A DNA stretch of 64,000 nt from Paralichthys olivaceus (GCF_024713975.1 NC_091099.1:15047501-15111500), one strand, 5' to 3'. Shown: positions 13,301 through 27,049, numbered from the stretch's first letter. The notes: generated from the sequence alone by a model not told the origin. A program made the numbers and translations.

Positions 13301-16300
13301 TTTGATAAGCTGACAGACTGCCATGTTTACCACTGGTCATTGACTCCGGAGAGCACCTGAGGATCAGCCCATCTGCCTGCTAAGTGACTCTTATTGCACG
13401 CTGTCACAGCAATGTGAATTGATTGGCATAAATGTCAGTCATCAATAAGACATGGGGCGAGCTCGACTGTCAGAACGACACCTGACGCTTGTGTTTCACC
13501 TGCGGGGACGAACAGGAAAGGATCAGCAGAGAGGAAATGGCAGGAAAACAAATGCTAGCGTCATTTGGACAGAGAGTGGTGTTGTTTTCAGTGCTGCAAA
13601 ATATGCATCAGCCAAAGCACATCACAGTGAATCATCGATGAGAGGTTGTCAAATACTGGAAATATTAGAGCTTTGACTCACTCATTTTGTAAAGTGTTAT
13701 ACAAACGAAAGAGACTTTTGTGTCAACGTAAAGCACATAAATGTTTCTCGATGTCTGTATACATCAAAGTGTTGACTCTTTTGGGTTGGGCACATAAAGA
13801 GACCTGATATGAGATCTGCTGGAGTTTACAGGAACATGCACTCATTTAACCGTAATTGTTACCTGCAGACTATTCACTTGCTAAATAGGTCAGTGAGCAC
13901 GCTGGCCTCAGCCAACAGCTCGCCTAATGTAGCGAACAATGGAGCTGTTAGTGTCCTGATGATGTGCATGGAAAGTATCCAGACTTTAAATGGCTCCCTG
14001 CGTGTTGTATGTCAGACTTTTGATATCTTGCACAGGCTCTGAAAAAAACAATGGTAGAAGTTTGATTGTTTTTTCAGTTGTCCTCAAACTTTAAAAGACT
14101 GGTCAGGGGCAGATCCAGGGGTGGAGCCAGTGGGGCACCGACCCCAGCTAACTCCTTAAAAACATATTAAAAAAACACTTACAATAAATAGCCTATAATT
14201 TAGTTTTTTTTTCTAAGCTTTTTTGAACAACACCATGTGCTTAATCTATCTATCTATCTAGAAATATATTCAATAATGTGTGGCTTTGCCCGATAGCTAT
14301 AAAGCTAACAGTAAACAAGAAATTACTTAAATGTGCTACTATGTGGTAATGCGTACTGTGCATGGGTGTTGGATCAATACTTGGCCCCTCTGTGTAAATT
14401 GTGACCCAATTATGGCCCCCGATTTGGAAAAAACTTCTAGATCCGCCCCTCACTGTCTATTTGTAGCTCATTGTGGTGAAGTCACATTACTTGTTTTTAG
14501 CCACGCTAGTTATGTGGCTCTGGGAGTGGCAGGTGTTGTGTCAGTCAGGTGGCTCATCACTCCCTCCAGACTGCGTTGTCTCGACAGCTACTGCAGGGTG
14601 TCTTTTTGTAGAGATTTTCATGGTCCACAGAAAATGAGTCGTAATGACTTTGGTGATCCACTGACTTTCTATATTAAGTTTTTCGCTAATCTGTATTTGA
14701 AACCAAATACCCTATAAAACTAATGACATCACCATCAGCTTTGTGTTTAGTAGAGTAAGATGGTGATCATGGTTGATATCATTAGCTGTTACAAAACCAA
14801 ATGATTACATTCTGAGCATGTCAGCATGCAGATATTAGGATTTATCTCTGTGAGTGATTAAAACCTCATATGGAGTCACAGCTGTGGACTTTGTTTTGTT
14901 ATTATCTTTGTTAAAATCTCTCTAAGGAATAACTCTCTACGTGACACTTCTGTTTCCTGTCATCTTACCTGCCTCGTCAGGTTTTAGATATGATTGTGTC
15001 TCAAGCTGATTTCACAGCATTTTTATCTACAAAACATTACAGGTGATATGTATCAATCCAACATGATGAGTAAGTAAACGTGTGGCAAAGTCCTCAAATC
15101 ATAGATTTTGACCCCACAGTAAATCTGTGCATCAGAAAGGTGCCCTGGATGGAGCGAGCTTTAATCCCAGCCTGGCTGCATGGTGATATAATGTGTTATG
15201 CTGTCAATGAAGTCACATAAACGCTTTGATATGAAAATGAATGATTAACAGTTCAAGTCGGACAGTTTACATTTCACTAGCTTACGACAGGACTCTCTTT
15301 GGCATACAGCTTTATAGAGAAAAGCTGGACTCTGGAATCTGTTTTGTTTCTTTCTTCCAGAGAGAAGCCTTTATAGTTTTTATATTCCAACATATACTGT
15401 AAATCACATCATCATGTGTAAATCAAATGAGCCCAGTAAGTCAACTTTACCACTGTATGCAAGGTTTGTTGAAGTGGTATTAGATAAAGAATACTGCTGC
15501 AACAAACATTTCAATTAAAATGTGAGCTTTTCTTTAAATGTTTAAGCATTGTTGATTTTTATTTCATTACACATAAAAAGAAAATTACAGAGTGGTAGTG
15601 GCACATGTTCGGTCAGTACTTAACGTAACTAAAGTTATCAACAGATGATCATAGGGTTGGAATTTGTTCCAATGGGGTTGTAGACGCCAGTGGCATGAGA
15701 GACATTGCCCGTAACCCTGTAAAAGATAAACCTTCCTACCTCCTTCCTTATTGCCCAGCTGGGGTTTTCAACTCACACATTAGAGTTTCATTGTATCTGT
15801 TCTCTGTGCTGAAACATTCAACATGTGGTCTCTAGGTCAGTTTCACCGCTGCTGCTGCTAAATAGAAGGATTTACAGTAAAATCTCAGGCTGTACTTGGT
15901 GGTTATTTATTTTCTCACATTTAAATGTCTTTGTTTCTTATCAACAGAGCAGAGGAAGAAATACTCCAACTCCAATTTTATTATGCATGAGACGTCGCAG
16001 TATCATGTTGAGGTAAGATCTTTTTCTGTTTCTTTCTCAAATTTGACAGTTTTTCTAATCATTTTTTATGGAAAAAAAGCCAAAATATTGTATATCTACT
16101 CATTGCATATATTATAAATGAGGCTGGGAGGTAAATTGATCCATGTTAGAGGCACTTTAACACACATCTCATTAGGTTAAAATTGATTAAAGTGAAAAAA
16201 GTTAAATTTTAAATAGTTGCTTTAAATAGTGCATAATATTTTTAATATCTACAGTAAAAAAAATTTTTACCTCTTCATGCAATGCACTGCATAAATTTGT

Positions 16301-19300
16301 TTTGTTGCTAAAAAAAAGTCTTGCATGTGGCATGAGAATTAAGTGGATTTATAATTTGAAACAGGCCAGTGAGCCTCAAGTGAAAAACTAGATATAGACA
16401 AAGCTTAGTTTAAATGCAGTAACATAAGTACCCGGGGCACTTGAATGGGAGACGTGCCTCAGGTCAGGGTTGGTGTTGAACTATGTCCTGTGGAGATAGA
16501 ATTACTCTATAAATTCCTCTTATCACACACGGGCAGGTAATCACAGATAACAGTCATGTTGGCAGAGTGATGGCCGTGGCCGTATTCCAGGGTGAGAACG
16601 TGTTAACTCGACCGAATTATTGTGCAAAAGGTGAAATGGGGCTCATTTTCCTGCCCACAGTCTATTTGACTCTGTGGCTACATTGACATTTGTGTTTCTT
16701 GAAAAAAATGAATCCGTTCACACATGTGAAGACTTAGAAGGCGACATTTGCTAAATATGCAATTTCTTTCACACACATGAACAGTACATCAACATGTGCA
16801 TTTCTTTCCTCACCATTTATCACCACGTTTTTCCGCATCTGTCATACACCAACATATGTGTAAAGCCATGTGTTGTCATATAGGCCTTTGTAGTGATGCT
16901 GCTGTTTCCATTTCAGATAGAGATCTTCCTTATTAGTTAAGTAAGAACAGTTCGATCATGTTGATATGCTTTTTTTGCCACAGTGACCCTAACCCTAACT
17001 TAGCGGCTAGACTGTAAACAGGGGAAAACAGCTGTTTTGTCGTGCTCTGTCCAAAGGAAATGAAATCCTTTCATCAATACCGCTTAAACTCACTAATTTG
17101 CTCTTTTTATTATAATTATTATTATTCTAATTTCATCTTTCAGTGCAAAAATTACAGATTTTATGCAAGCTATGAACCGAGCAATGAGTAGACCCCAGAC
17201 CTTAACATTTAGACTTTTACACATCTGTTTTATGTCAGTAGTTTGCTCCCAGCTTGCTGTTTCCCCCTGTTTTCAGTATGTATGCTAAGCTAAGCTAGCT
17301 GGCCGCTGGTTCCTGCGTCATATTGTTATTAACAGTTGTAATAAAGGTGTCATTTTTCTCTCTCTCAGTGAGAAAGCAAAACAAAAAATACAACTTTTTA
17401 AGGCAAACTTTTCTTCTTTCCACTCAGACATTTTGTTTTATTTGTCACACCTGGATCACTCATTCACCAACACACTGTTTTCTACACAGCATCTCACCAC
17501 ATTCATCATGGACAAGAGAGAGTCCATTGTCACAGTGGACGATGCTGTTAAGAAACTGGTCCTTCTGGACTCGAAGCGCAAAATATGGACGCAGGAGATG
17601 CTCCTCCAGGTCACAGACAAGGCGGTGTGTCTGCTCGACTGTGACACACAGGTATCAGCTCCACATCTTTCCACGCATCATGCATATGTTTATTAGATTA
17701 TAAGAAGGGAGGCAGGATCTAATGAAAGGGGTGTTCAGTGAATTATGGGAACCGTAGTGTTTGTTTTAATGGCTAAATATTGGAACATTTCATCTTTCAG
17801 TAGATTAAAATGGACAATTCTTCTTTTAATGTCTCTAACAAGTCCCTCAACTTCATGAACTTTTTTAATAGATTTTTCAACACACATTTCTCCACATTTA
17901 TTTTTGTTACATACAGTGTGGCCTACATGACCATGATGTTGTCATTTCACATGTTTAACATTCTTAAAAAAAGAGCTTGACATGAAAAATGTATTTTCCC
18001 TCCTCTTGAGGGAACATCGATGGAATAGTTATTTTTGAAAAAGAGCTGGCCTGGATCTTCCCATAATCATTTCTGCCTCATACCCACTCATTGTTTAAAT
18101 ATTGTATCTCATTGAGGCCAATATTGCTCCTTCCCTGCCTCAAAGTCCTCTCCTCTTATCATTCTCCCATTGTTCTCCTGCAGGAAGAGTTGGAGAACTT
18201 TCCTCTCCACACCATCCAAATGTGTCAGGCGGTGCTGAATCAGACACGTTACCCCTCCGTGCTGCTGCTCGTGTGTCAGGACAAGGAGCAGCACAAACCC
18301 GACATCCACTTCTTCCACTGTGACGAGGTGGAGGTGCGTCTCAGCTTGAGCGTTACAGGCTTGGCTCGATTTGAGTTCTTTACCTTGTGCACGCATGATC
18401 AGTCCGCTTTGTGTTTTATGCCATTCATAAACTCAAGGGGCTGTTGTTGGAGCGCTAGGTCAGATTTCAGGGCTGTCATAGACTTAGTGTTGGTCTGTAT
18501 CCTTTTACACTTTTTTGCAGCCTTAATCCGAGATTTTGGCGTAAGGGAAGATCTCCTTTTGAAAGGGTATAATAATGCAATAGCCTTCTATAACACTTTT
18601 TATTCACAATCACCAGTAGGTTACAAGAAAAAAATTATCATGAGAGGATCTGAATATAACCTTTGAATAACGTTTCACCTTTGTAAAAATTAAGTTTCTT
18701 ATTCGTCATCAAGTTTCATAATTATTAATAATAATTGTAATACACCCCTTTCTGTCCTCCTGCTTTAAACTGCACAAAGAGAAACTGTCCTTTACCAGTG
18801 CAGACATTTCAGGAGCAGGCAGGCATTAGAGATGCAAAACCCTGCAAAGAAACTTTTAAACCATGTGAACCCAGCCAGCAATAGATCTGTAGGTGTTGTT
18901 TCAATAGCACCGTTCCCACACTGAATACAGGGAGGGAGGACAACTACATACTGGTGTCTCTAATGCTGTACATATGCACATGTTAAGTTCCTATCCTGTG
19001 CTCCTCCTCGCTCTCTCCAGGCTGAGATGGTTCATGCAGACATAGACAGTGCCATCGGGGACAACAAGCACGGGAAGAAAATGAGGCTTCAGACTCTGAA
19101 GTGAGAACATTTCTGCTACAGACACACCCACACACACATTGAAGGAGATGGCACCAACCTGTAATTAGACATTAGCTAACTGGATGCAAGGGTGCTAAAG
19201 GTTTCTATACATCCTCCTACCTCCAGGGTAAATCAAGAGAAAATGAAGCGTCACAGAGAAACCATTCTCCCTGCTTCACCACCGCAAGGCCCCTCATCTC

Positions 19301-22300
19301 CACCTAAGGGACGAGTGGCCGCTCCAAACACACAGCGTGAGTGTAACCATACTGTACATGCGCTCACAAATATGTACTTCTTACATGGCACAACTGAGCT
19401 TATCATGTTCTTTCAGTGGTGGAATTCATATGTTGTTTTGTGTTTTGATGTAGAAAGAGGAGCCACAGGACAAATTGATACCGAGTCACATGAAAAACTG
19501 GCCAAGCGCACTTTAAAGGAAGTGGTGTGTGATTTTATCACCTGTCATTACATCACACAGCTCCTTTCATTGTCACACAGCGCTGTATTCTTGACGCTTG
19601 TCTCCTTGAACAGGAAATCCTCAACTGTGCCCTGGATGACATAGAAAACTTTGTGGCACGGCTGCAAAAGGCAGCAGAGGCCTTTTCCCAGCTCAACCAC
19701 CGCAACAAGAGTAAGAAGAATAAGAAGAAAGGACCAGCAGGTCTGTCTCCCTTTCTTCTATGTGGTGGCTCGAATGCAGTGACAATATGTTCATATTGCT
19801 CACGTGTGTGTGTCTCTTTGTGTCCTGTGTCCCGGGACATCCAATCATGTATGTGTGGTAATAGTAGATGCTGGTTTGGTGATGTATTAATGAGAGTGCT
19901 TCTGTATTAATCACATTATTGACATGTTTTTGCCTTAAAACATAAAATAATTAAGGTAAACTTGAGTCTAATGTTGCATGGAGACTGGCATGGCATGCAG
20001 ATAAGTTGCTGATGAGGCAAAACAAATTTAAACTAAATAGGAAATGATTTATTGACAGAAATCAGTGTCCCCTATAATAATTGGCTTGTAAACTAATAAT
20101 ATCAGTGTTACTGAGTAATGTTTCATGACCCAGTGCTGCGTTCTTACTGTACCACACCTCATTCCTCGTCCAGTGACACATATTGGTAACACACACGCAA
20201 CTTAACCTTCTGTATGTGTTCACTGGTCAAGGAGGAGAAATGTACAGTTAGTGTGAATTTTACTGCACTTACTAGTAGTAACAATGTTAAAGCATCAGCC
20301 CTGACAACACTGACAAATGTACTGATAATGATGTATTCTCTATCTAGAGAATCAGTTTCTCAACTTTGGTTTCATTGGGTTTCACTCAGTTGATATTCAA
20401 AAGATTTGATGTATTTATTGACATGCTTTTCAAAAATATATTTATATCTCTTTAAGAATAAAACTGGTAGCTATGAGTATAATGGCCTTTTCAGTATATT
20501 AACTAGAAGGTTTTCATAGTCCAATTCATACTAAATAACATGACTTTTAAAGTCATGACAACTTGGGGACCTTCTACGTCACAAGTTGAGAAACCCTGCT
20601 GTAGCACATTCCTTCTCTGGCTTTTCCTTCAGGTCAAGGTGAACATTTCATCTTTAAAGCTGTTTAACAATTAACCACGATTGCGTTGATAACCTTTGTT
20701 TCCCTGGAGACATTAGAGGTAAACCATCGTATGGAAGAAACAATAACATTTAGGGTTGTGAACCTTGGCCAGAAAGTAAAACCTGTGTGCTGTCTTTAAT
20801 ATTTCCTGTACGGCAGTGGAAGTAACTCAGGAGTCTGTGTGTGGTCATTGTTGGTGTGGTTGTTTACAGAGGGCATGCTGACCCTGCGAGCCAAGCCCCC
20901 CACTGAAGCCGAGTTCATCGATAGCCTGCAGAAACTGAAGCTGGCCTTGAACCTCGTGGTGAGATATCACAGCTCCTAATCCCCCTTATCCTCCACATCC
21001 GCTGCTCTTCTCCACATCACCTTCTCACATGTGTCTCTGTCACTACGCCCCCTGCAGGCCAAAGTGAAGAAACACATACAGAATCCGAGTGCGTCTGAGC
21101 TGGTTCACTTCCTCTTTGGCCCACTGGAGCTGGTAAGAGCTAAAAACACTTTTTATGTAAGGCGTCAAACAGATGAAATTAAATGAAGGTCATCTCACAG
21201 GAGATTCTATTATCCTGAACACGTGGGGATTTTTCTGTATGTCAACAGTAATAATCTATTAGTGTTGACACAGGCCTGTCTGATAATAACACACTGAGTA
21301 CTTTTAAATGCTCAGAATGAGAACAGCTTTATGTTTGTATTGCAGCTAACAGACATTCCTTCCTTTTTATAATGGCCCCACATTCACTTCTATATACTCA
21401 CCAGACTGGAGTGACATGGCCTTCAGCTCTGACACAGGTGCAGCCCTACAGGTGCAGCCCTGCTTACATAACTTTGGTATCCCGAGCTGCAGTGTGCAGC
21501 CACACCTTCGATACTGCCAGTTAAAAAAACACAGTGCAGGGATTAGGCTGTGCGTTTATATGGAGCCATGATCTCTAGTCACTCTAGATTTGCTTGATAA
21601 GGATCCCACTGGATAGTCATTTAAAAAGAGTATGCAGGGACTGGAAGAAATGGGGATGCTAAGAGAAAGTTAATTTCATCGTGTCTTATTAAATGCAGTA
21701 CAGTACAGTCTCAAAATTTCACTGAAGAAAATTAAATGAAATAAAACTTCTTTCCCCCTTGTAGTTACACCCCTTGCCAGTAAGAGGACCTTGAGAGTTA
21801 GGCCCCATGGCTATTAGCTGTCCTCAACACTCAGTCTCAACACAGAGCAGCTTCAGCCACAACCTGTTTTCAATCTCAGGCTGTTTTTACAGTTCAAACA
21901 AGACTTTTTTTAATCAGTTCAAGAAGAGGTAGATCAGTTCAAGAAAAGTAAAAATATATAGTTTGGTTTTTAGTGAATACTAGAGCTGGGTATTGGACAT
22001 CGATAGCACCAAAATGTTTCGGTGTTTTCTCGAGTTTTGAAACTGGCATGAGATGCTTACTCTTTGCCTTTGAGGAAAAATACTAAAACTCAAGCATCTT
22101 TGTGTAAAACATTTCAGAAAACTCCTCCACGTTCCTGAATGGACAAACTCTCTTTCAGTGTTTTTTTTTCACATGTCTGTTTGTGCATTGGGCCACAGGT
22201 GCTGCAGAGCTGTGGGAGTCCTGAACTGGTACGTTCAATCATCTCTCCTCACCTTTCTAGAGATACTGTCGACTTCCTGCGAGGACACCTCATCCCCAAA

Positions 22301-24148
22301 GAGATGACCATCTTTGAGCTGCTGGGGGATGGATGGACCAAACCCAGGTACATGTGATTCACTGCTGTCTGTACGGATGAGTAGCTGACAGGTCAAATTT
22401 TCACAATCACTTTTCTCCTCCTGTTCCTACAGAGCAGAGTGGCCCAGAGATCAGTGCGCCCCTGTTTATTACCCAAAGTTTCGTAATGGGTGGGAGCCTC
22501 CGGCAGAGATCTTCAGGACGGCCCCGTGGGAAACAGAGGGACCCACAGGCCCACTGGGGTCGCCAACCAGCCCCAACTACAGGAAACACTCAGCAGAAGA
22601 CGTAGGAGACTAATCTAATGGTCACTGTCTGAAAAACGCACATATCATTACAAATCCTCACCCTTGAAAATGTAACAATCTGTTTGTTTTTTTCAGTATT
22701 ATGGAACTCATTCCTCTGGCTCATCAGATGGGTGAGTACTGAAGTCTGAAGAGTCTTTCACGTGACACACAAAAACTTCAAACTGATGAGCTTAAATGTG
22801 TATTGACAGATCTTACAACGGGAAGACCCACACCCGTAAATATGCCAAAATTCGCTACCACTTTGTAGCACGGAATGCCAACGAGCTGTCAGTGCTGCAG
22901 GACGAAATCCTCGAGGTAAGAACTCTTTCTTATTTTCCCAACCTTCATATGAAGTGTTAGGCGTGGATGATGCCAACCAGAGACAGTTCAACATGTTGGC
23001 TTTGTCTGAACAAATGTTGATATAGGTTCAGTCACTGAAAGGCAATGAAGCAATTTCCACTGTATCCACGTCATAAGACAAAATGTTCCCCACAGGTGAT
23101 AGAGGATGACAGACAGTGGTGGAAACTACGGAATCGCAGCGGCCAGGCTGGCTACGTTCCATTTAACATACTGGATGTTGTGAAGATAGAGGAGCCAGAA
23201 GGCGGCTACAGCCAGGTGAGCTGCTGTGTCTTTTGTTTATCTGTGCTGTATTCGCATTTCAATGATTAACACGCCTATAACTAAATATTTAGGGGTATCT
23301 GCTAACTCACTTGGTAGTGCCAGTGTCCAGCATATCACTGCAGGAGTGTAGATAAGTGTTGGGGCACATACAACCGCACACACAGAGCTTATTTCACAAG
23401 AAACAGATTGCAAGTGACCGGTACAAAGACTAAAGAGTGAAAGTTAAGGTCTTGCATGAGAGAAAGAACTGGTTCACACACACAGAGTGTCCTTGAGTGA
23501 CAGAAAGGCAGGTAGAAAGGTAGACCAGAATGCAATGCAGCCAAAGAATGTTTCACATTTTTACCTTATATATTTGTCAGTATCACTTTCACTCACTTAA
23601 CCTACACTTATCTTACCTTGGCACCACTAAATCTAGCATGTTGTCAGGAATGAATCCTGGTAAATAAAGGCAATAAGTAACTGAAAGAAGAGGTCAAAGT
23701 TTTCGTATCACTGCTTTTGTTTTTGCAGATTTGGAATTAAAGGTGATCCAAAAGATGATAAGGGCACTTAGATAGATAAAACATATATAATGAGGATCAT
23801 GATTATTGCCCTAGATGAATAACAAATAATGATATATACATGTGACTTTTATTGATTTACAATAGTTTATCACAGTAGAGTTGTATTGTGTGAGATCAGT
23901 GCAGCTCTCTGTACAAATTCTCTGCTGGTTAGGACCCTGCACCGCAGCTCACTGAAAACCTGAATTCCTAGAGATGCAAAAAGTTTCACTAATGTCCTGC
24001 AGCAGGTACTGCATGCAGCTACTCTTCCGGGTGTGAAATACTTTCACACACGTATTTTGGTTTTGGCTCCTTAGCAAAAAATCAGCCAGAACATGATAAA
24101 AAGACACACCTGTCTTTGGAATAATACCAGCTGAGGTTTCTCATGAAC

Positions 24149-24219
<71 letters not shown>

Positions 24220-26936
24220 GTGTGTGTGCAGCAGGATTACAGGAAGTCACCTCCTGGTTCTATGGGCCATGGAAACGGTTTCAGCAACGGTATACCCAAA
24301 GACAAAAGTGAGTGAACACAACAAAGCAAACAAAGATTTAGTAACTACAGATTTGTTGATGTTTGCTTTCATCCTGATTCTTTGCTGCAGTGGATAAAGT
24401 CAACAATGAGTTGTTGAAGAAAATCACTGAAAACAAAACCCCGCCCGTCAGGAAGATCCGTGTGGAGCGACCATCTGGCAATTGCGTGCCGCTCACATTT
24501 GTCTCAACCCCAGAGCAGGTGACCACATGGCTCAGCACGAAAGGATTGTCATCATCGTAAGTCTCCCGTGAAACTCATCGATCCAGCAAATCAAAACACA
24601 CCTTCAAGAGTAACCTAGCAGCATGTTTTTGCTGCAGCTGGCCTCTCACCCTGTCGCAGTGATGTACTGGTGTACTCCCAGACCCTGTGACATCATTGTT
24701 GAGTGTGGACGCAGTTGCAACGCAGTAAACAGGCAAAACCAGAGAGGGCAGAAACACTGCATGTTAATTTGCTTTTTCAGTTCTGACTGAAATTTATTTG
24801 CACCGTTTCCACCCTTGTTTATGTACTGTCAATAATATATACAGCAGTTGCTGTTGTTGGGATGATAGTGTTGGTCATCTATCTGCTGCTTTTTTTTGGA
24901 CCGAACTATCCCACATACATTTTGTCCAGAGATTTATGATCAGCAGAGTCCTGATGATTGTGGTGCTCCATAACTTTTTGTCGAGTGCCTCCATTAATGA
25001 TTCTGAGTGTAATGTGTGTGTAATCGGTTGCCGATAAAAAAACTCATTATTTTGAGTAACAGCATGTCACATCTTCCTGGTTGTTTTCAGCTGTGTCAAC
25101 CATCACATGCTGGAAAACCCCAGAAAGACTCTGTTCATTCTAAATGTTACTGACTTTTCCTGTGCTATTCCTGCTATGAAATGCCAATTGTGCACCCACA
25201 ACTGTAAAACTGTGATAAGTGAATGTGAATAAGTTGTCTGACTGTCTCGTCTGCAGGACGGTTGAATGTCTTGGGATCCTGACTGGAGCCCAACTGTTCT
25301 CCCTCAACAAAAATGAACTGAGGACGGTGTGTGGAGACGAAGGCAGTCGTGTCTATAACCTCGTCAATGTAGATAAATCACAGCAGGAGGTCAGTCACAC
25401 ATGTGTCTGTGGCTGCGTGCACACTTCTCACATGGCTGTATTCATGGTTAGATGGAGAATCAGATCCACAAATCAAAACATTTCAAAACGTTGAAAGCCT
25501 TCCCCAGTCTTAATGCACAGTGTTACTCTGGGCATGTTAAGACAAGGAAATAAAACCGTTGGTGTTAGCTGTCTCCTATTGAGTCACTCTATGATTATTT
25601 CAGGTGTTGTTCCAAAAGTGGGTGGATACACACAGTTATCAGGTCCGAACTAATGAGGCATAATTATTTATTAAGTAAACTGTTTAATTCTTTGGTTGAT
25701 TTATTTGATAAAATAGATGAATTACTAACTTTGATGTTTGGAATTGATTTTAGATTACTTACTTTATTATAATTTGCTGATTTCTTCAAACTTTTTAATT
25801 AGAATTTACTTACACTAAAATGATGAGTAAATAGGACTTCATCATTTCTGAGTGGCAATACATTATTCACACATTATTATTGGTTTAGAAAAACATGTTT
25901 TCGTTTACACCTGGTTTTCTCCTAATGTTGGTTTTAGGAATAACAACAGTGTACTTACATATCTGTGTTGTTTTTGCACTTAGATCCTTGTCCTTGTAGA
26001 GACTTGTGAACTTGTGTAACATATGTTAACTGACCAAATACTGTAGATGAACATTACATATCCTCTTCTGCACTTGAGGTTAACCATACAGTGATATACA
26101 GCTGACCAGGTAATTTAACAGGTGCATCCCCTTTTTTAACATGCTGAGATTAAGACTTTGTCAGTCTTTTTACATTCAAAGGATCAATGTGTCAAATTTA
26201 ATGGCATCTAATGTGAAGAAGGCCTCTATCCTCCCTTCCATGCATGTAGGAGAATCTATGGTATTTAGGTACATTTTAAAATGCACATGGTCCTCTTTAG
26301 AGCCAGTGTTTGGTTTGTCCATTCTGAGCTACTGGAGAAACATGGTGGTGCAACCACATGGTGGACTCTGTTACAAAGGAACCACCTCTGATATATAGAA
26401 AATATAAAAAGCTCATTCTAAGGTAAAAGAACAAAGCTCCTTAGTTTCAGATGAACATGAATGAAAATATATTTATCAATGTTAAATTCATTTCATTAAA
26501 TTTCTGCTGATAGATCCCCTAAATCTTAAACACTGGACCTTTACATTTTGACATAAAACTACTTATCAAAGTAAAATTATTCAGATACATTTTGTTTTAC
26601 GATCAATATCCTTTAATCCGAAGAACCTTAAATCTTTTTATTTTACTTAAATTCAATCATGAACTTGTCTCTTGCCATAATAAAGCAAATGTATGTCCAA
26701 ATAGTGTTGTTTTTGATGGGGCTTAAATCACTTAATAAGTTTCTTGTATCCAACACTTTGTAACAGAATAATCCGTCATCTGCATTTTGAAAGTGAATAT
26801 GACATTTTGCTTAACAGACGTACTCTCTTCTATATATCTTCTTGTATTTCCTTTACAGAAGAGCGGGGGAGACTCAGAGCTGCTGGAGATCATGAAGCGG
26901 CGGCAGGAGAGGATCGACTCCGGCAGCACAGACTGA
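10366..26936 (+). CDS. eps8l2: Epidermal growth factor receptor kinase substrate 8-like protein 2 (Eps8l2), complete coding region in 20 coding exons
   Basis: Coding exons: 10366-10400, 10863-10909, 15948-16012, 17490-17651, 18184-18333, 19021-19100, 19227-19336, 19454-19524, 19614-19740, 20870-20958, 21058-21132, 22199-22347, 22433-22601, 22697-22731, 22810-22915, 23096-23215, 24232-24307, 24391-24556, 25257-25389, 26859-26936. All are flanked by AG/GT and join in frame to 680 aa (human EPS8L2 is about 715). Domains: short N-terminus with [13 protein letters not shown] domain about residues 46-180 ([25 protein letters not shown]); conserved helical region about 241-345 ([31 protein letters not shown]); SH3 about 466-521 ([28 protein letters not shown]); C-terminal SAM-like effector domain about 596-655 ([16 protein letters not shown]). 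Eps8 proteins cap and bundle actin and link Rac signalling to actin; EPS8L2 supports hair-cell stereocilia. EPS8L2 is preferred over EPS8L1/L3 from the N-terminal block and linker, although the last 25 residues look more like EPS8 itself. Confidence 0.88.
10590..10680. repeat. Pyrimidine-rich low-complexity tract in eps8l2 intron
   Basis: A CT-only run with CCTCC and CTCTCC units lies in the short intron between the first two coding exons. It is low-complexity sequence; no regulatory role can be shown. Confidence 0.6.
10910..15947 (+). other. eps8l2: Large eps8l2 intron
   Basis: About 5 kb between coding exons 2 and 3, with a good donor (TACG|gtgagtg) and acceptor (tatcaacag). Apart from the hAT-like element at 14104-14451 I see no gene. 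The open frames here show no conserved motif. Confidence 0.6.
14104..14451. mobile_element. Short non-autonomous hAT-like element (MITE)
   Basis: The left end reads CAGGGGCAGATCCAG and the right end CTAGATCCGCCCCT, so the termini form an imperfect inverted repeat of about 15 bases of the GGGGCGGATCTAG type common in fish hAT derivatives. The body is about 350 bp with no transposase frame and contains a short (ATCT)n run. Flanks share ACTG but no clean 8-bp duplication, suggesting an old insertion. Confidence 0.6.
17180..17325 (+). repeat. Fragment of a teleost interspersed repeat
   Basis: The block with TTTGCTCCCAGCTTGCTG, CCCTGTTTTCAGTATG and ATGCTAAGCTAAGCTAGC resembles a repeat often seen in percomorph genomes. 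It lies about 165 bp before the eps8l2 exon at 17490. Classification from memory only. Confidence 0.45.
20353..20598. mobile_element. Short hAT-like inverted-repeat element in eps8l2 intron
   Basis: The left terminus CAGTTTCTCAACTTTGG is mirrored at the right end, whose reverse complement reads CAGGGTTTCTCAACTTG. The interior is about 245 bp and non-coding. These are Charlie-type hAT termini. No convincing target duplication remains. Confidence 0.55.
24151..24228 (+). repeat. (TG)n microsatellite abutting a splice acceptor
   Basis: About 39 TG units with a few TA interruptions run directly into gcagcag at the start of the eps8l2 exon at 24232. The usual polypyrimidine tract is missing; the TG run takes its place. 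Confidence 0.9.
26172..26548. mobile_element. MITE-like element (family B) in the last eps8l2 intron
   Basis: The left end (CAAAGGATCAATGTGTCAAA) and the reverse complement of the right end (TAAAGGTCCAGTGTTTAAGA) form a degenerate inverted repeat. The interior includes AGCTACTGGAGAAACATGG and a block before AAGCTCATTCTAAGG that recall a common fish element. No coding capacity. A truncated relative lies at 28938-29030. Confidence 0.55.
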
Positions 26937-27043
26937 ACCTGTCGACCAGCACCACCGACCCGGTCCCTTTTTCTCCCTCACAACTTCCTAACTGCAGCAG
27001 CTTCCTTAATCAATCGTGAAAGACAGTAATGTTGTACAAAAAA

Positions 27044-27049
27044 AATAAA
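27044..27049 (+). terminator. eps8l2: Proximal polyadenylation signal of eps8l2
   Basis: A canonical AATAAA sits 108 bases after the eps8l2 stop codon, within an A-rich stretch. Confidence 0.55.

Noticed and set aside
14331-14717. 128-residue frame on plus in an eps8l2 intron
   Set aside because: It overlaps the right half of a hAT-like MITE and shows no recognisable domain.
16983-17000. Telomere-like CCCTAACCCTAAC
   Set aside because: Only about two units, so chance or a trace; no interstitial telomeric array.
18091-18666. 191-residue continuous frame around an eps8l2 exon
   Set aside because: Only 18184-18333 matches Eps8l2. The rest is intron read through the acceptor and the GTGCGT donor.
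24143-24397. Val-Cys repeat frame
   Set aside because: It is a translation of the TG microsatellite running into the real eps8l2 exon in another context.
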